A stretch of 64,000 nt of DNA. It comes from Paraburkholderia metrosideri. GTDB lineage: Bacteria; Pseudomonadota; Gammaproteobacteria; Burkholderiales; Burkholderiaceae. The stretch lies in the NCBI RefSeq assembly GCF_904848625.1, contig NZ_CAJHCP010000008.1, positions 372,001-436,000 on the forward strand, written 5' to 3'. A program made the position numbers and the translations under genes. Below the pieces are notes generated by a model. It was not told the origin of the DNA. It was given only the letters and a program-made list of their open reading frames with translations, and ran no database searches. Below are positions 25,169 through 35,125 of the stretch, piece by piece. Each line of letters starts with the position of its first letter. Position 1 is the stretch's first letter.

Positions 25169-25445
25169 GGTTGGGCTCCTTCAGAGGGCGCCTATCATAG
25201 CAGCGCGGTAACGGCATTTGCCGTCAGCTGAAACATGCCGTCGCGGCATGGCACGCGCGCACTGCCGCGATATACGCTAGCAACGAGTTGCGGTGGAAAG
25301 TAGGTGGATAGTCGTGCAGAGTGGCGCATGAGTTGTGCAATAAGCCTGCCGAATCGCTCTCGCGACTGATTACAATTGCCCTGTGCCCGCTATTCTAGTC
25401 CGCGCGGCGGGCGTCGCTTTTTGACTCCGTGTTACCGACCCTGCG

Positions 25446-27164
25446 ATGCGTCCGAAACGGTTTCTCAGTGCGTTGTTGTCAGTCGCGCTCGCGGCCCCGC
25501 CGGGCGCGTTCGCGCAATCGTATTCCGCCACTTCGAGCATCGCGCTCAACACAATCTCCGCGCAGTCCGTCGATCCCCCGCTGGTGAGCGGCCCGAGCGA
25601 ATCCTACGCCGATCCAATCGTGCCGCCCGACATCGCGCGGGGCGTATTCGGCGTGTACGGCGGCGCGCAGAGCCGCTTCACCGGCAATGCCGGCAGCGCG
25701 AGCTGGCGCACCCCGATCGTTACGCAGCAATTACCCGACCTTGGCAATGGCGGTGAGGGCACGCTCACGCCGCAGGCCGAGCGCAAACTCGGCGAGCGCG
25801 TGATGCGCGAGGTGCGCCGCGATCCCGACTACCTCGACGACTGGCTGGTGCGCGACTACCTGAACTCGGTGTCCGCCAAACTCGCGGCGGCGGCGAGTGC
25901 GCTGTACATCGGCGGCTATCGGCCTGACTTCGATCTGTTCGCCGTGCGCGACTCGCAAATCAACGCGTTTTCGTTACCCGGCGGTTTTATCGGCGTGAAT
26001 ACCGGCCTGATCGTGACCACACAAACCGAGTCCGAACTGGCCTCGGTACTCGGTCACGAAATGGGACACGTGCTGCAGCGGCACATTTCGCGGATGATCA
26101 CCGCCGGCGAGCACAGCACCTACGCGGCGCTCGCCGGCATGCTATTCGCCGTGCTGGCGGGCGTGCTCGCACACAGCGGCGACCTCGGCAGCGCGATCGC
26201 GCTCGGCAGCGAGGCATATGCGGTCGACAACCAGTTGCGCTTCTCGCGTTCCGCCGAGCACGAGGCCGACCGCGTCGGCTTTCTGCTGCTGGCGGGCGCG
26301 GGCTACGACCCCTACGCGATGAGCGCGTTTTTCGGCCGCCTCGATCGGGCGGCGATGAGCGACATGGGCGTGCCGGCCTACGCGCGCACCCATCCGCTGA
26401 CTGGCGAACGGATCGCCGACATGGAAGATCGCGCGCGACGTGCGGCGTACCGCCAGCCGCATCAAGCGCCCGAATACGGTTTTGTGCGGGCGCGTGCGCG
26501 GTTGCTGCAAGACCGCTCGCGCAGCGAGTATGCCGATGAGATTTCGCGCATGCGAACCGAAATCGACGACCACACGGCGCTCAACGTCGCAGCCAACTGG
26601 TATGGGATTGCGTTCGGGCAGATGCTGCTCGAACGTTATGACGACGCGGCGGCGTCGCTGGCGACATCGCGTGCCACGTTTGCCAACGGCGAAAAAGCGG
26701 AGGGTGAACCCGCGCGCAGTTCGCCGAGCCTTGACGTGCTGGCCGCCGACATCGGCCGCCGTGCTGGCCGCGCGGACGAAGCCGCGAGCCTTGCCGAGTT
26801 CGCGCAGCAGCGCTGGCCGCAGTCAAATGCCGCGATCGACATGCACATCCGCACGTTGCTGACTTTGAAGCGTTTTGCCGACGCGCAAGCGCTCGCGCAG
26901 AAAGAGACGCGTGCGCATCCGGACCAGCCGGCGTGGTGGCTCTATCTCGCGCAGGCAAGCGCGGGCAGCGGCGATGCGTTGACGCAGCATCGGGCGATGG
27001 CGGAAAAGTTTGCGCTGGAGGGAGCGTGGCCGTCGGCGATCCGGCAACTGAAGGATGCGCGCGATCTGAAGCCGATTGCTTACTACGATCTCGCGACCGT
27101 CGATGCAAGGCTGCACGAGATGGAGAGCCGCTATAAGGAAGAGCGGCTTGATGAGAAGAGCTAG
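25446..27164 (+). CDS. Periplasmic M48-family metalloprotease with TPR tail (BepA-like)
   Basis: 572 residues from ATG 25446, beginning with a signal peptide (cleavage near AFAQS, residue 24). The zinc motif HEMGH is at 204-208 and the third ligand Glu at about 273 (SAEHEADRVG). The C-terminal third shows TPR-like helical repeats. BepA relatives degrade or help assemble misfolded outer-membrane proteins such as LptD. This fits a house-keeping envelope quality-control role. Confidence 0.87.
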   Translation: MRPKRFLSALLSVALAAPPGAFAQSYSATSSIALNTISAQSVDPPLVSGPSESYADPIVPPDIARGVFGVYGGAQSRFTGNAGSASWRTPIVTQQLPDLGNGGEGTLTPQAERKLGERVMREVRRDPDYLDDWLVRDYLNSVSAKLAAAASALYIGGYRPDFDLFAVRDSQINAFSLPGGFIGVNTGLIVTTQTESELASVLGHEMGHVLQRHISRMITAGEHSTYAALAGMLFAVLAGVLAHSGDLGSAIALGSEAYAVDNQLRFSRSAEHEADRVGFLLLAGAGYDPYAMSAFFGRLDRAAMSDMGVPAYARTHPLTGERIADMEDRARRAAYRQPHQAPEYGFVRARARLLQDRSRSEYADEISRMRTEIDDHTALNVAANWYGIAFGQMLLERYDDAAASLATSRATFANGEKAEGEPARSSPSLDVLAADIGRRAGRADEAASLAEFAQQRWPQSNAAIDMHIRTLLTLKRFADAQALAQKETRAHPDQPAWWLYLAQASAGSGDALTQHRAMAEKFALEGAWPSAIRQLKDARDLKPIAYYDLATVDARLHEMESRYKEERLDEKS

Positions 27165-27246
27165 CGGTTTTTGCTATCGACAGGTTTCGGCGCACCGTGC
27201 AGATGCCAATGCCGGTGCCGGTGCCGCAGAGCGCGCAGATAAGCCC

Positions 27247-27819
27247 TTACGCAAGCGCGGCCGGGCTCGATACAAACCCGAACCGCGCAGCGACATCGGC
27301 GCGACGCACGGGTTGCAGCGACAGGCCGGTCCCGTTGTTCCAGTGAAATTCGCCGCTCAACGAGTCGTCTGCCAGCGCAGCGTGCTCGGAGAAGATGTCC
27401 AGATCGTGATCGTGCAATACGGCGATTCTGGCGGGTGTCTGAGTATCGCGAAACACAATCCCGCCTTCTTCATCGACGAACACCTCGGCTGGCTCGAACA
27501 CGCCGCCAGCCTGGTCCTGCAACACGAGCGCGCCACTCGCATCGACCGACAAACGCACCACCCACGGGGTGTACCCCAACTCGACATAGACCCGCTGCGG
27601 GCCGTTCTGGAAATACCACTGCCCGCGCTCGTCGGCGCCGTAGTTCCGGTTGATGAATCCCAGCAACGCGTCATGCCGGATCGCCGTGCCCGGTGAACCG
27701 CTCGCCTGAGCGGCTTCGTCACGCATACGCCAGTTGCCGCGCCGGTCCAGCATCAGCCAGCCGGTGCAACTGGGAACGTTCGGCCACTTGGCCAAGGCCT
27801 GCCTGACGATATCATCCAT
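27247..27819 (-). CDS. Conserved protein of unknown function, coupled to the YheT-like hydrolase
   Basis: 190 residues, soluble, no signal peptide. A conserved-looking N-terminal half (VPSCTGWLMLDRRGNWRMRDE ... IRHDALLGFINRNYGADERGQWYFQNGPQRVYVELGYTPWVVR) is typical of a beta-rich DUF found across Burkholderiaceae. I do not assign a family number with confidence. Its start overlaps the end of the hydrolase gene by 8 bp, so the two are translationally coupled and may share a process. Confidence 0.75.
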   Translation of the reverse strand: MDDIVRQALAKWPNVPSCTGWLMLDRRGNWRMRDEAAQASGSPGTAIRHDALLGFINRNYGADERGQWYFQNGPQRVYVELGYTPWVVRLSVDASGALVLQDQAGGVFEPAEVFVDEEGGIVFRDTQTPARIAVLHDHDLDIFSEHAALADDSLSGEFHWNNGTGLSLQPVRRADVAARFGFVSSPAALA

Positions 27820-28921
27820 GATGAATTTGCCGCTCCAGATAGCCGAACACGCGCCGCGAAAGCCAGTCGATCCGGCCCGGAAACGGCCCCGTCATAAAGC
27901 CAGCGTGACCGCCGTGTTCGGGTTGATCAAGTTCCACCGCCGCCGACACCTCGTGCCGCGACGGCAACGACTCGGCCGGCAGGAACGGATCATTGCGCGC
28001 GTTCAGCACCAGCGTCGGTACTTCGATATGCGGCAGCAGCGGGCGGGTGGTCGCCGTGCTCCAGTACTCGTCGGTATCGCGAAAGCCATGCAGCGGGGCG
28101 GTCACTACGTTGTCGAATTCATACATCGTGCGGCTCGCCAGCATCGCATTGCGGTCGAACAGGCCGGGAAACTGGACCAGCTTCTGCTCGGCCTTACGCT
28201 TGAGCGTCTTCAGGAAACTGCGCGTGTAGACGAGGCCGAAACCTTGCGACAAGGCCCGGCCACCCGCCTGCACGTCGATCGGCGTTGAAATCGCCGCAGC
28301 CGCCGACACCACCGACGCGGCCTCGCCACGCTGCTCGCCGAGCCAGCGCAGCAGCACATTGCCGCCGAGCGACACGCCCGCCGCGACGATCGGCCCGCGA
28401 TGCGCAGCGCGCAAGCGTCGCAGCACCCAATCGACTTCGGCGCTGTCGGCCAGATGGTAGAAGCGCGGCAAGCGGTTCAACGATCCGCTGCAACTGCGAA
28501 AGTGCGGGACGACGCCGTGCCAGCCGTACTGATGCGCGGCCGACATCAGCGACGCAGCGTAGTGCGACGCCGAACTGCCTTCGAGGCCGTGAAACAGCAC
28601 GAATAGAGGGGCATCTGGCGCAGGCATCTGACGCGTCGCGGCGACACCGGGCGCGAGCGACGTGGCTTCAGCGTGGCCGCCATGCACGACCCAGTCGAGA
28701 TCGATGAAATCGCCGTCAGGCGTGTCCCAGCGTTCGCGGCGAAACGACACCGAAGGGCGGCGCGCGAACAACGACGGGACAATGGTCTGCACATGCCGGT
28801 TCGGCAGCCAGAGCGGCGCGCGGTACAGCAGCTCGACCGTTGCCTCGACGGCAGCCTCGGCCGCGGCGCGGGCGGTGCCGGCGGGGTCGGAGGAAAGAGG
28901 TTTATTGGGCGTCGAACTCAT
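27812..28921 (-). CDS. Alpha/beta hydrolase, YheT family
   Basis: 369 residues. The family order is visible: LPNRHVQTI, the oxyanion region HGLEGSSASHYA, the nucleophile elbow GVSLGGN (Ser about 184), Asp in NARNDPFLP and His in EHGGHAGF. YheT relatives are esterases of unknown natural substrate. It is the first gene of the pair with the DUF gene at 27247 and lies downstream of the SnoaL-like gene on the same strand. Confidence 0.9.
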   Translation of the reverse strand: MSSTPNKPLSSDPAGTARAAAEAAVEATVELLYRAPLWLPNRHVQTIVPSLFARRPSVSFRRERWDTPDGDFIDLDWVVHGGHAEATSLAPGVAATRQMPAPDAPLFVLFHGLEGSSASHYAASLMSAAHQYGWHGVVPHFRSCSGSLNRLPRFYHLADSAEVDWVLRRLRAAHRGPIVAAGVSLGGNVLLRWLGEQRGEAASVVSAAAAISTPIDVQAGGRALSQGFGLVYTRSFLKTLKRKAEQKLVQFPGLFDRNAMLASRTMYEFDNVVTAPLHGFRDTDEYWSTATTRPLLPHIEVPTLVLNARNDPFLPAESLPSRHEVSAAVELDQPEHGGHAGFMTGPFPGRIDWLSRRVFGYLERQIHHG

Positions 28922-28972
28922 GCCGGCGTGAGGGCAAAAAATAACAACGCAAACCGGGAGCGCCGGCCTGCG

Positions 28973-29419
28973 TCAATGCAACGAGCCCTGGCCATGCCGC
29001 ATCTTCGTGGCGAACTGGCTGGCGGCCTCGTTCGGCATCGGACTCGCGTGAATGTGCGCGATACGCCACTCGCCGCGTTCGTGGACCATCACGTAGGTCG
29101 TGAACACCATGTTGGGCATGGCTTTCGGGTCGGCCGGACGATGCGCTTCGGCAATCGCATAGACCACGGTGCCGAGACTGTCGTACACGCGAATATCGAG
29201 CGGTTCGATCGAAACTGGCGCGGCTTCGAGCTGGATCTGCAAGCCGGCGCGAATACTGTCCAGGCCGTGCAGGTGGGAGCCGTCGGCGCAGATGCAGCTA
29301 ACGAACTCTTCGTCGATCCACAGGCCCATCAAGCTGTCGATATTGACCTCGGCGACGGCCTGATAGTAGGCGTTCAGGGTATCGGCGGCGGCTTCGAAGA
29401 TATGGGCAAAACGTGGCAT
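28973..29419 (-). CDS. SnoaL/NTF2-like fold protein
   Basis: 148 residues. The ketosteroid-isomerase-like fold is suggested by the alternating pattern AYYQAVAEVNIDSLMGLWIDEEFVSCI, GLDSIRAGL and the C-terminal GEWRIAHIHASPMP. Such proteins may be enzymes or only binding modules, so no reaction is assigned. It sits between waaF and the YheT-like gene on the same strand. Confidence 0.8.
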   Translation of the reverse strand: MPRFAHIFEAAADTLNAYYQAVAEVNIDSLMGLWIDEEFVSCICADGSHLHGLDSIRAGLQIQLEAAPVSIEPLDIRVYDSLGTVVYAIAEAHRPADPKAMPNMVFTTYVMVHERGEWRIAHIHASPMPNEAASQFATKMRHGQGSLH

Positions 29420-29624
29420 GGCTCGTCAGTCTCTTGTGCGCGGCGCGCGGTTGCGGGGCAGCGGTCAGCGGGACAGTCCGATGAACCGGACTTGTCGCCC
29501 CCTGGCGCCAGCATGGTCGCACCGTGAGGCACGAACATGACGCGACGCGCTTGAGGGGCGTGCGGTACTGCAAGCAGCGAATGTCGGTCTAACGATCTAA
29601 CGGTCGATCGGTCTACCGGTCGGC

Positions 29625-30650
29625 TCAGCGTTGCGCGAGCAGCATGCCACGCAAATCGCCGAATACCTGTTCGGCGCTCAATTGCTTGAGGCAGTTCAGA
29701 TGACCGAGCGGACACTCGCGCTCAAAACAGGGGCTGCATTCGAGATGAAGCCATTGTACCTTCGCAAGCTCCGACAAGGGCGGGGTGTGGCGCGGATCGG
29801 TCGAACCGTACACGGCCACCAGCGGACGGCGCAGCGCGGCAGCCACGTGCATCAGGCCTGAGTCGTTCGTGACCACGGCATTGGCTCGCGAGATCAGCGC
29901 GCAAGCCTCGCCCAGCGCGGTTTGCCCGCACAGATTGCGCACGTTCGGCGCTTTTTCGGCGATGGCCTGTGCAAGCGGCGAATCTTTCGGCGAACCGAGC
30001 GCGATGATCTGCGTGTACGGGAACGACTGGCCGACCATCTGCGCGAGCGCCGCGAAGTGCTCGGGCGGCCAGCGTTTGGCCGGCCCGTACTCGGCGCCGG
30101 GACAGAACACCAGCAGCGGCACGCGCGTGTCCAGATTGAAGCGGGTCGACACGCGCGACGCTTCGTTCAGGTCTGCATCGAGCCGCGGCATTGGCAGGTC
30201 GTCGGGAAGCTTCGCGCCCGGCGCGTACGCGAGGGCCGCGTAATGGCCGACCATCGGTGGACGCTCGTCCTTGCGCGGATTCGCGTGACGCACGTTCAGC
30301 AGGCCGTAGCGGCTTTCGCCGGTATAGCCGATGCGCAGCGGAATACCCGCCATCCACGGAATCAGTGCCGATTTGAGCGAGTTCGGCAACACGTACGCTG
30401 CGTCGTAGCCGACGTCGCGCAAGTCGCTCGACAGTTGCCAGCGGCGCAGCATTTGCAGCTTGCCGTGCGCGAGGTCGGTGGCGTAGACGTCGCGGATTTC
30501 CGGCATGCGTTCGAGCACGGGCGCGACCCACGAGGGCGCGACCGCGTCGATGACGATGCGCGGATGCAATTTCACGAGGCGCGCAAACAGCGGCTGCGCC
30601 ATCAATGCGTCACCGATCCAGTTCGGTGCGATAACCAACGCGCGACGCAT
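29625..30650 (-). CDS. waaF: Lipopolysaccharide heptosyltransferase II
   Basis: 341 residues from ATG 30650, where MRRALVIAPNWIGDALM matches the GT9 start; the frame is open upstream but not similar. Other signatures are FCPGAEYGPAKRWPPEHFAAL, TNDSGLMHVAAALRRPLVAVYGSTDP and the cysteine-rich CSPCFERECPLGH. It adds the second heptose to the inner core of LPS in the cytosol. It lies downstream of the zinc-finger gene on the same strand. Confidence 0.95.
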   Translation of the reverse strand: MRRALVIAPNWIGDALMAQPLFARLVKLHPRIVIDAVAPSWVAPVLERMPEIRDVYATDLAHGKLQMLRRWQLSSDLRDVGYDAAYVLPNSLKSALIPWMAGIPLRIGYTGESRYGLLNVRHANPRKDERPPMVGHYAALAYAPGAKLPDDLPMPRLDADLNEASRVSTRFNLDTRVPLLVFCPGAEYGPAKRWPPEHFAALAQMVGQSFPYTQIIALGSPKDSPLAQAIAEKAPNVRNLCGQTALGEACALISRANAVVTNDSGLMHVAAALRRPLVAVYGSTDPRHTPPLSELAKVQWLHLECSPCFERECPLGHLNCLKQLSAEQVFGDLRGMLLAQR

Positions 30651-31076
30651 CAGAGTGAGTGTCCGGTGTCGAAACGAAACGCCGCGCGCGCAGTGCGCGT
30701 GGCGCTCGGATAGGTAAAAGGGGAAAAACCGCTCGCTGCGTAGCGCGATTCCGGCCACGCCGGATGCGCCGCGACGGCGGTTTTGCTGCTATGTCGCGCT
30801 TGCCGTTGAGCGTGTTGTCGCGTTTGCGTGGCTGCTGGTCGTTGCATGACTGAGGCGGCTTCGTCTGGAGCTGAATGGGCAACGAACGACGCAACGCAAC
30901 CGATGGCGACGGCGCAAGCCGCCGAATCGATGTCGACCTCAACATCGTTCCGCTCGATCCCGCGCAAACCGCCGCCCTGTCGACAAACGCACTTCAAATC
31001 GAGGCCAAAGGCCGGAAGCTCAGCAAGCAGCGCCGCTAACAACAACGCTCATTGAACAACGCTCAATGTGCCGGGT
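30651..31076. other. Gene-free stretch between waaF and zinc-finger gene
   Basis: About 425 bp. Several short frames are open, but none has a good start signal or a protein-like sequence. It presumably carries the waaF promoter. No clear repeat or hairpin was found. Confidence 0.4.
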
Positions 31077-31271
31077 TCAATGACCCCGGACCACTTCGCC
31101 GTCGCGCAGTTTGTAACGCGTGCTGCAATACGGGCACTTCGCCTCGCCATGCGTGACGTCGATAAAGACGCGCGGATGCGCGCTCCAACGCGGCATGTTC
31201 GGGTTCGGGCAGTAGGCCGGAAGGTCTTTTGCCGACAGTTCAACCAGCGGCATTTCCTTGATTTCGCTCAT
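31077..31271 (-). CDS. Zinc-finger (zf-CHCC) domain protein
   Basis: 64 residues from ATG 31271. The pattern is CPNPNMPRWSAHPRVFIDV followed by AKCPYCSTRY, which gives the Cys, His and Cys-x2-Cys zinc ligands of the zf-CHCC family (also found in NDUFS6 of complex I). Its role in bacteria is uncertain. It lies 89 bp after ilvE on the same strand and is probably in its operon. Confidence 0.85.
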   Translation of the reverse strand: MSEIKEMPLVELSAKDLPAYCPNPNMPRWSAHPRVFIDVTHGEAKCPYCSTRYKLRDGEVVRGH

Positions 31272-31360
31272 GGACTTTCTCGTTGTATGCAGGGTGCGGG
31301 CGTTGCGCCGGGACTCGCCCCGGCCATGGGGGCCGGGCGGAGAAACCAGCGCAGCGCGCG

Positions 31361-32284
31361 TTAGATCTTGGTGAGCCAGTGCGCGTACTTGTCGCTCTTG
31401 CCGTTCACGATGTCGAAGAAGCCCGACTGCAGCTTCTCGGTGATCGGACCGCGCGAGCCCGAGCCGATGGTGCGGTTGTCGAGCTCGCGGATCGGCGTGA
31501 CTTCGGCGGCGGTGCCGGTGAAGAACGCTTCGTCGCAGGTATAAACCTCGTCGCGCGTGATGCGCTTTTCGATCACCTGGATGCCCGCGTCGCGGGCCAG
31601 CGTGATGACCGTATCGCGCGTGATGCCGTCGAGGCACGACGACAGGTCGGGCGTGTACAGCTTGCCGTTGTTCACGAGGAAGAAGTTTTCGCCCGAGCCT
31701 TCCGACACGTAGCCGTCGACGTCGAGCAGCAGCGCTTCGTCGTAGCCGTCGGCGATCGCTTCCTGATTGGCCAGGATCGAGTTCACGTACCAGCCCGACG
31801 CCTTCGCGCGGACCATCGACACGTTCACATGATGGCGCGTGAACGACGACGTTTTCACGCGAATGCCCTTGGCGATGCCGTCTTCACCGAGGTAAGCGCC
31901 CCACGGCCACGCGGCGATCGCCACGTGAATCGTGTTGCCCTTGGCCGACACGCCGAGCTTTTCCGATCCGACCCAGATGATCGGGCGCAGGTAGCACGAT
32001 TCGAGCTTGTTTTCGCGGACCACTTCGCATTGCGCGGCCGCCAGCGTTTCGTGGTCGAACGGCACGTCCATCTGGAAAATCTTGGCCGAGTTCAGCAGAC
32101 GCTTGGTGTGCTCCTGCAGACGGAAGATCGCGGTGCCGCCGTCGGCCGTCTTGTAAGCGCGGACGCCTTCAAAAACGCCCATGCCGTAGTGCAGCGTGTG
32201 AGTGAGCACGTGGATCTTGGCATCGCGCCAGTCGATGAGCTTGCCATCCATCCAGATCTTGCCGTCGCGGTCGGCCATTGACAT
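31361..32284 (-). CDS. ilvE: Branched-chain amino acid aminotransferase
   Basis: 307 residues from ATG 32284 (GGAG upstream); a second in-frame ATG lies two codons later. This is a fold-type IV PLP enzyme: LHYGMGVFEGVRAY, PLP lysine at about 161 in RAKASGWY, then EGSGENFF and DGITRDTV. It makes Leu, Ile and Val from their keto acids. The divergent azlCD genes encode a branched-chain amino acid exporter, so the two sides are functionally related. Confidence 0.95.
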   Translation of the reverse strand: MSMADRDGKIWMDGKLIDWRDAKIHVLTHTLHYGMGVFEGVRAYKTADGGTAIFRLQEHTKRLLNSAKIFQMDVPFDHETLAAAQCEVVRENKLESCYLRPIIWVGSEKLGVSAKGNTIHVAIAAWPWGAYLGEDGIAKGIRVKTSSFTRHHVNVSMVRAKASGWYVNSILANQEAIADGYDEALLLDVDGYVSEGSGENFFLVNNGKLYTPDLSSCLDGITRDTVITLARDAGIQVIEKRITRDEVYTCDEAFFTGTAAEVTPIRELDNRTIGSGSRGPITEKLQSGFFDIVNGKSDKYAHWLTKI

Positions 32285-32593
32285 ACGATTCTCCAGCAGT
32301 GCGTTATGAGTGCCCCAGACCTGGCGCTGCGCGCAGGTTCCCCGTGGAGCAAGAAAACCGGGGTGGCCCGTCGGTTTCCCGCGAGGCGTGCTGCCCAACG
32401 GGGACTTTCTTCGGGGCCTAATCAAGAGCGTTATTTTAGCGTCTTTTGCACACAGAACGGGCATTTGGCCGCATACCCGACGCTATAATCCGGCGCACGC
32501 TTCAATCAAATCCGGATGCGCCAGCGGGTGCACGACTTTCCTGGCGTCGACCTTCCTTCTTTGCCGCGCCCTTGCGCGTGCGCACTACGCCTG
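32285..32593. promoter_or_regulatory. Divergent ilvE/azlC control region
   Basis: About 310 bp. A TATAAT at 32484-32489 on the plus strand could be the azlC -10, about 105 bp before its start, though no matching -35 is obvious. No leader peptide rich in Leu, Ile or Val was found. Confidence 0.4.
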
Positions 32594-33340
32594 ATGCCTG
32601 CTCGTCTGTCAGACCTCAATCGCCGTGCATTTCTTGAAGGCGCACGCGATTACTCGCCCACGCTGATGGCGATTTTCTCCTGGGGGCTGGTCACCGGTAT
32701 CGCGATGAGCAAGTCCGTGCTCACGCTGCCGCAGTCACTCGTCATGTCGCTGCTGTGCTACGCCGGTTCGTCGCAACTGGCGGTTTTGCCGCTTCTCGCC
32801 GCGAAGCTGCCGGTCTGGACCGTGCTGCTCACCGCAGCCATGGTCAATACCCGCTTCGTCATTTTCAGCGTCGGCCTTGCGCCACACTTCTCCTATCTGT
32901 CGATGTGGCGGCGCATCGTGCTCGGCTATTTCAACGGCGACGTCATCTATCTGCTATTCCAGAAAAAGAGCTTCGAGCCGGGCTACGTGCCGGGCAAGGA
33001 GGCCTATTACTGGGGCATGGCGCTGTCGAGCTGGTTGTCGTGGCAGGTGTCGTCGATTGCCGGCATTCTGCTGGCGAGCCTGATCCCCGATAACTGGGGA
33101 CTCGCGCTGGCGGGCACGTTGGCCTTGCTGCCCATCATGGTGTCGGCGATCGCCACGCGCTCCACGCTGGTGGCGGTCGCCATCGCCGGCATCGTTTCTC
33201 TGCTCGCTTTCGACCTGCCGTACCGGCTCGCACTGCCGCTCGCGGTGATCGCGGCCATCGTGGCCGGCAGCGCCGCCGACCTGATGGTCGAGCGCGCCGA
33301 TCTGCGCCGCATCCGCAACAGTACAGGAGACTCCCGGTGA
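32594..33340 (+). CDS. azlC: AzlC-family branched-chain amino acid exporter, large subunit
   Basis: 248 residues from ATG 32594. It starts with a cytosolic stretch, then about seven membrane segments; FLEGARDYSPTL, CYAGSSQLA and NTRFVIFSVGLAPHF are typical of AzlC. With AzlD it exports branched-chain amino acids or their analogues. It overlaps azlD by 4 bp (GTGA). Confidence 0.9.
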   Translation: MPARLSDLNRRAFLEGARDYSPTLMAIFSWGLVTGIAMSKSVLTLPQSLVMSLLCYAGSSQLAVLPLLAAKLPVWTVLLTAAMVNTRFVIFSVGLAPHFSYLSMWRRIVLGYFNGDVIYLLFQKKSFEPGYVPGKEAYYWGMALSSWLSWQVSSIAGILLASLIPDNWGLALAGTLALLPIMVSAIATRSTLVAVAIAGIVSLLAFDLPYRLALPLAVIAAIVAGSAADLMVERADLRRIRNSTGDSR

Positions 33341-33660
33341 CATCCGCGCAAATCTGGCTCGCCATTTTTGGCATGACCTTCGTCACCGCTTTGACACGCG
33401 CGATGTTTCTAATCGGCGGCGAGCGCACGGTTTTGCCGGCCCGTGTGCAACGGATGCTGCGCTACGCTCCGGCTGCGGCGCTGGCCGCCGTGGTGTTGCC
33501 CGACGTGCTGGCGACACCCGGCGGCCTGTCGTTCGCGCCATCCAATCACGAGTTTTACGCAACCCTGGCCGGTCTCGGGTGGTTTTTGTGGCGTCGCAGC
33601 ATGCTCGGCACGATTGTCACCGGAATGGTCGTGTTCACTCTGTTGCGCGTCTTCATGTAA
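33337..33660 (+). CDS. azlD: AzlD-family branched-chain amino acid exporter, small subunit
   Basis: 107 residues starting GTG at 33337 inside the azlC stop. Four membrane segments; RMLRYAPAAALAAVVLPDVLA and the final GMVVFTLLRVFM fit AzlD. It functions only with AzlC. Confidence 0.88.
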   Translation: MTSAQIWLAIFGMTFVTALTRAMFLIGGERTVLPARVQRMLRYAPAAALAAVVLPDVLATPGGLSFAPSNHEFYATLAGLGWFLWRRSMLGTIVTGMVVFTLLRVFM

Positions 33661-33930
33661 TTGGATGACTGAAAATGTTGCGTTGCACCACGCAACGCTT
33701 ATCTTCAAATACGCGTCATTCGCCCAGTTGCGGGTCAGAAGGCAGTGTGGATCGGTTAAAATGCTCGTTTTCGGGTTTGAGCGCGCCGGTGCAAGGCGCG
33801 AGAACCGCGGCCATGCCGCCCGCGCCCGATCCTGTGGAGCCGCTGCTGTGCAAAAGCGCTGGAGTCTGCCGCGCTTGAAGCGCGCGCGTCGCCCGTCACC
33901 GCCTTCTCATCAACTCGCACACACACGCCC

Positions 33931-35124
33931 ATGAACAAGGTATTGCGTCTCTCCGATCTGATCGCCGAAGGCAAGTTGTCCGGCAAACGCGTGTTTATCC
34001 GCGCCGATCTGAACGTGCCGCAGGACGATCAAGGCAACATTACCGAAGACACCCGTATCCGCGCCTCCGTGCCGGCTATCAAGGCAGCGCTCGACGCCGG
34101 CGCGGCCGTGATGGTCACGTCGCATCTGGGTCGTCCGACCGAGGGCGATTTCAAGCCGGAAGACTCGCTCGCGCCGGTCGCGAAGCGCCTCGCCGAGTTG
34201 CTCGGCCGCGACGTGCCGCTGGTCGCCAACTGGGTTGAAAACGGCGTGAACGTCGCGCCGGGCTCGGTCGTGCTGCTGGAAAACTGCCGCGTCAACAAGG
34301 GCGAAAAGAAAGATTCCGACGAGCTCGCGCAGAAAATGGCGAAGCTTTGCGATATCTATGTGAACGACGCGTTCGGCACCGCGCACCGCGCAGAAGCCAC
34401 CACCCACGGCATCGCGAAGTACGCGCCGGTTGCCTGTGCCGGCCCGCTGCTCGCGGCTGAACTCGAAGCGCTCGGCAAGGCGCTCGGCGCACCGAAGCGT
34501 CCGCTGGTGGCGATCGTCGCCGGCTCGAAGGTGTCGACCAAACTGACCATTCTGAAGTCGCTGGCCGACAAGGTCGATCAGCTGATCGTCGGCGGCGGGA
34601 TTGCCAATACGTTCATGCTGGCCGCTGGCCTGAAGATCGGCAAGTCGCTGGCCGAAGCCGATCTGCTTGAAGAAGCCAAAGCGATCATCGAAGCCGCCAA
34701 AGCCCGTGGCGCATCGGTGCCGATCCCGGTCGATGTGGTCACCGCCAAAGAGTTTTCGCCCAACGCGAAGGCCGAAATCAAGGCCGTCGCCGATGTTCAA
34801 GACGACGACATGATCCTCGACATCGGACCGGAAACCGCGAAGACGCTCGCGTCGCAACTCGAAAAGGCCGGCACGATCGTGTGGAACGGCCCGGTCGGTG
34901 TGTTCGAATTCGACCAGTTCGGCAACGGCACGAAGACGCTGGCTGACGCAATCGCCAAGTCGGGCGCGTTCTCGATTGCAGGCGGCGGCGACACGCTCGC
35001 GGCCATCGCCAAGTACGGCATCCAGGAAAAAATCAGTTACATCTCGACGGGCGGCGGCGCCTTCCTCGAGTTCCTCGAAGGCAAGAAGCTGCCGGCTGTC
35101 GAAATCCTGGAATCGCGGGCTTAA
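33931..35124 (+). CDS. pgk: Phosphoglycerate kinase
   Basis: 397 residues. Substrate-binding RADLNVPQD and TSHLGRPTEG are at the N terminus; ATP-side motifs GPVGVFEF and GGGDTLAA are at the C terminus. It converts 1,3-bisphosphoglycerate and ADP to 3-phosphoglycerate and ATP. It is first in a run of glycolytic genes (pgk, pyk, fba) in the same direction. Confidence 0.97.
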   Translation: MNKVLRLSDLIAEGKLSGKRVFIRADLNVPQDDQGNITEDTRIRASVPAIKAALDAGAAVMVTSHLGRPTEGDFKPEDSLAPVAKRLAELLGRDVPLVANWVENGVNVAPGSVVLLENCRVNKGEKKDSDELAQKMAKLCDIYVNDAFGTAHRAEATTHGIAKYAPVACAGPLLAAELEALGKALGAPKRPLVAIVAGSKVSTKLTILKSLADKVDQLIVGGGIANTFMLAAGLKIGKSLAEADLLEEAKAIIEAAKARGASVPIPVDVVTAKEFSPNAKAEIKAVADVQDDDMILDIGPETAKTLASQLEKAGTIVWNGPVGVFEFDQFGNGTKTLADAIAKSGAFSIAGGGDTLAAIAKYGIQEKISYISTGGGAFLEFLEGKKLPAVEILESRA

Positions 35125-35125
35125 C

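Noticed and set aside
30650..31045. 131-codon minus-strand frame upstream of waaF
   Set aside because: It has no clear ribosome-binding site and no family similarity that I can see; codon pattern is unconvincing.
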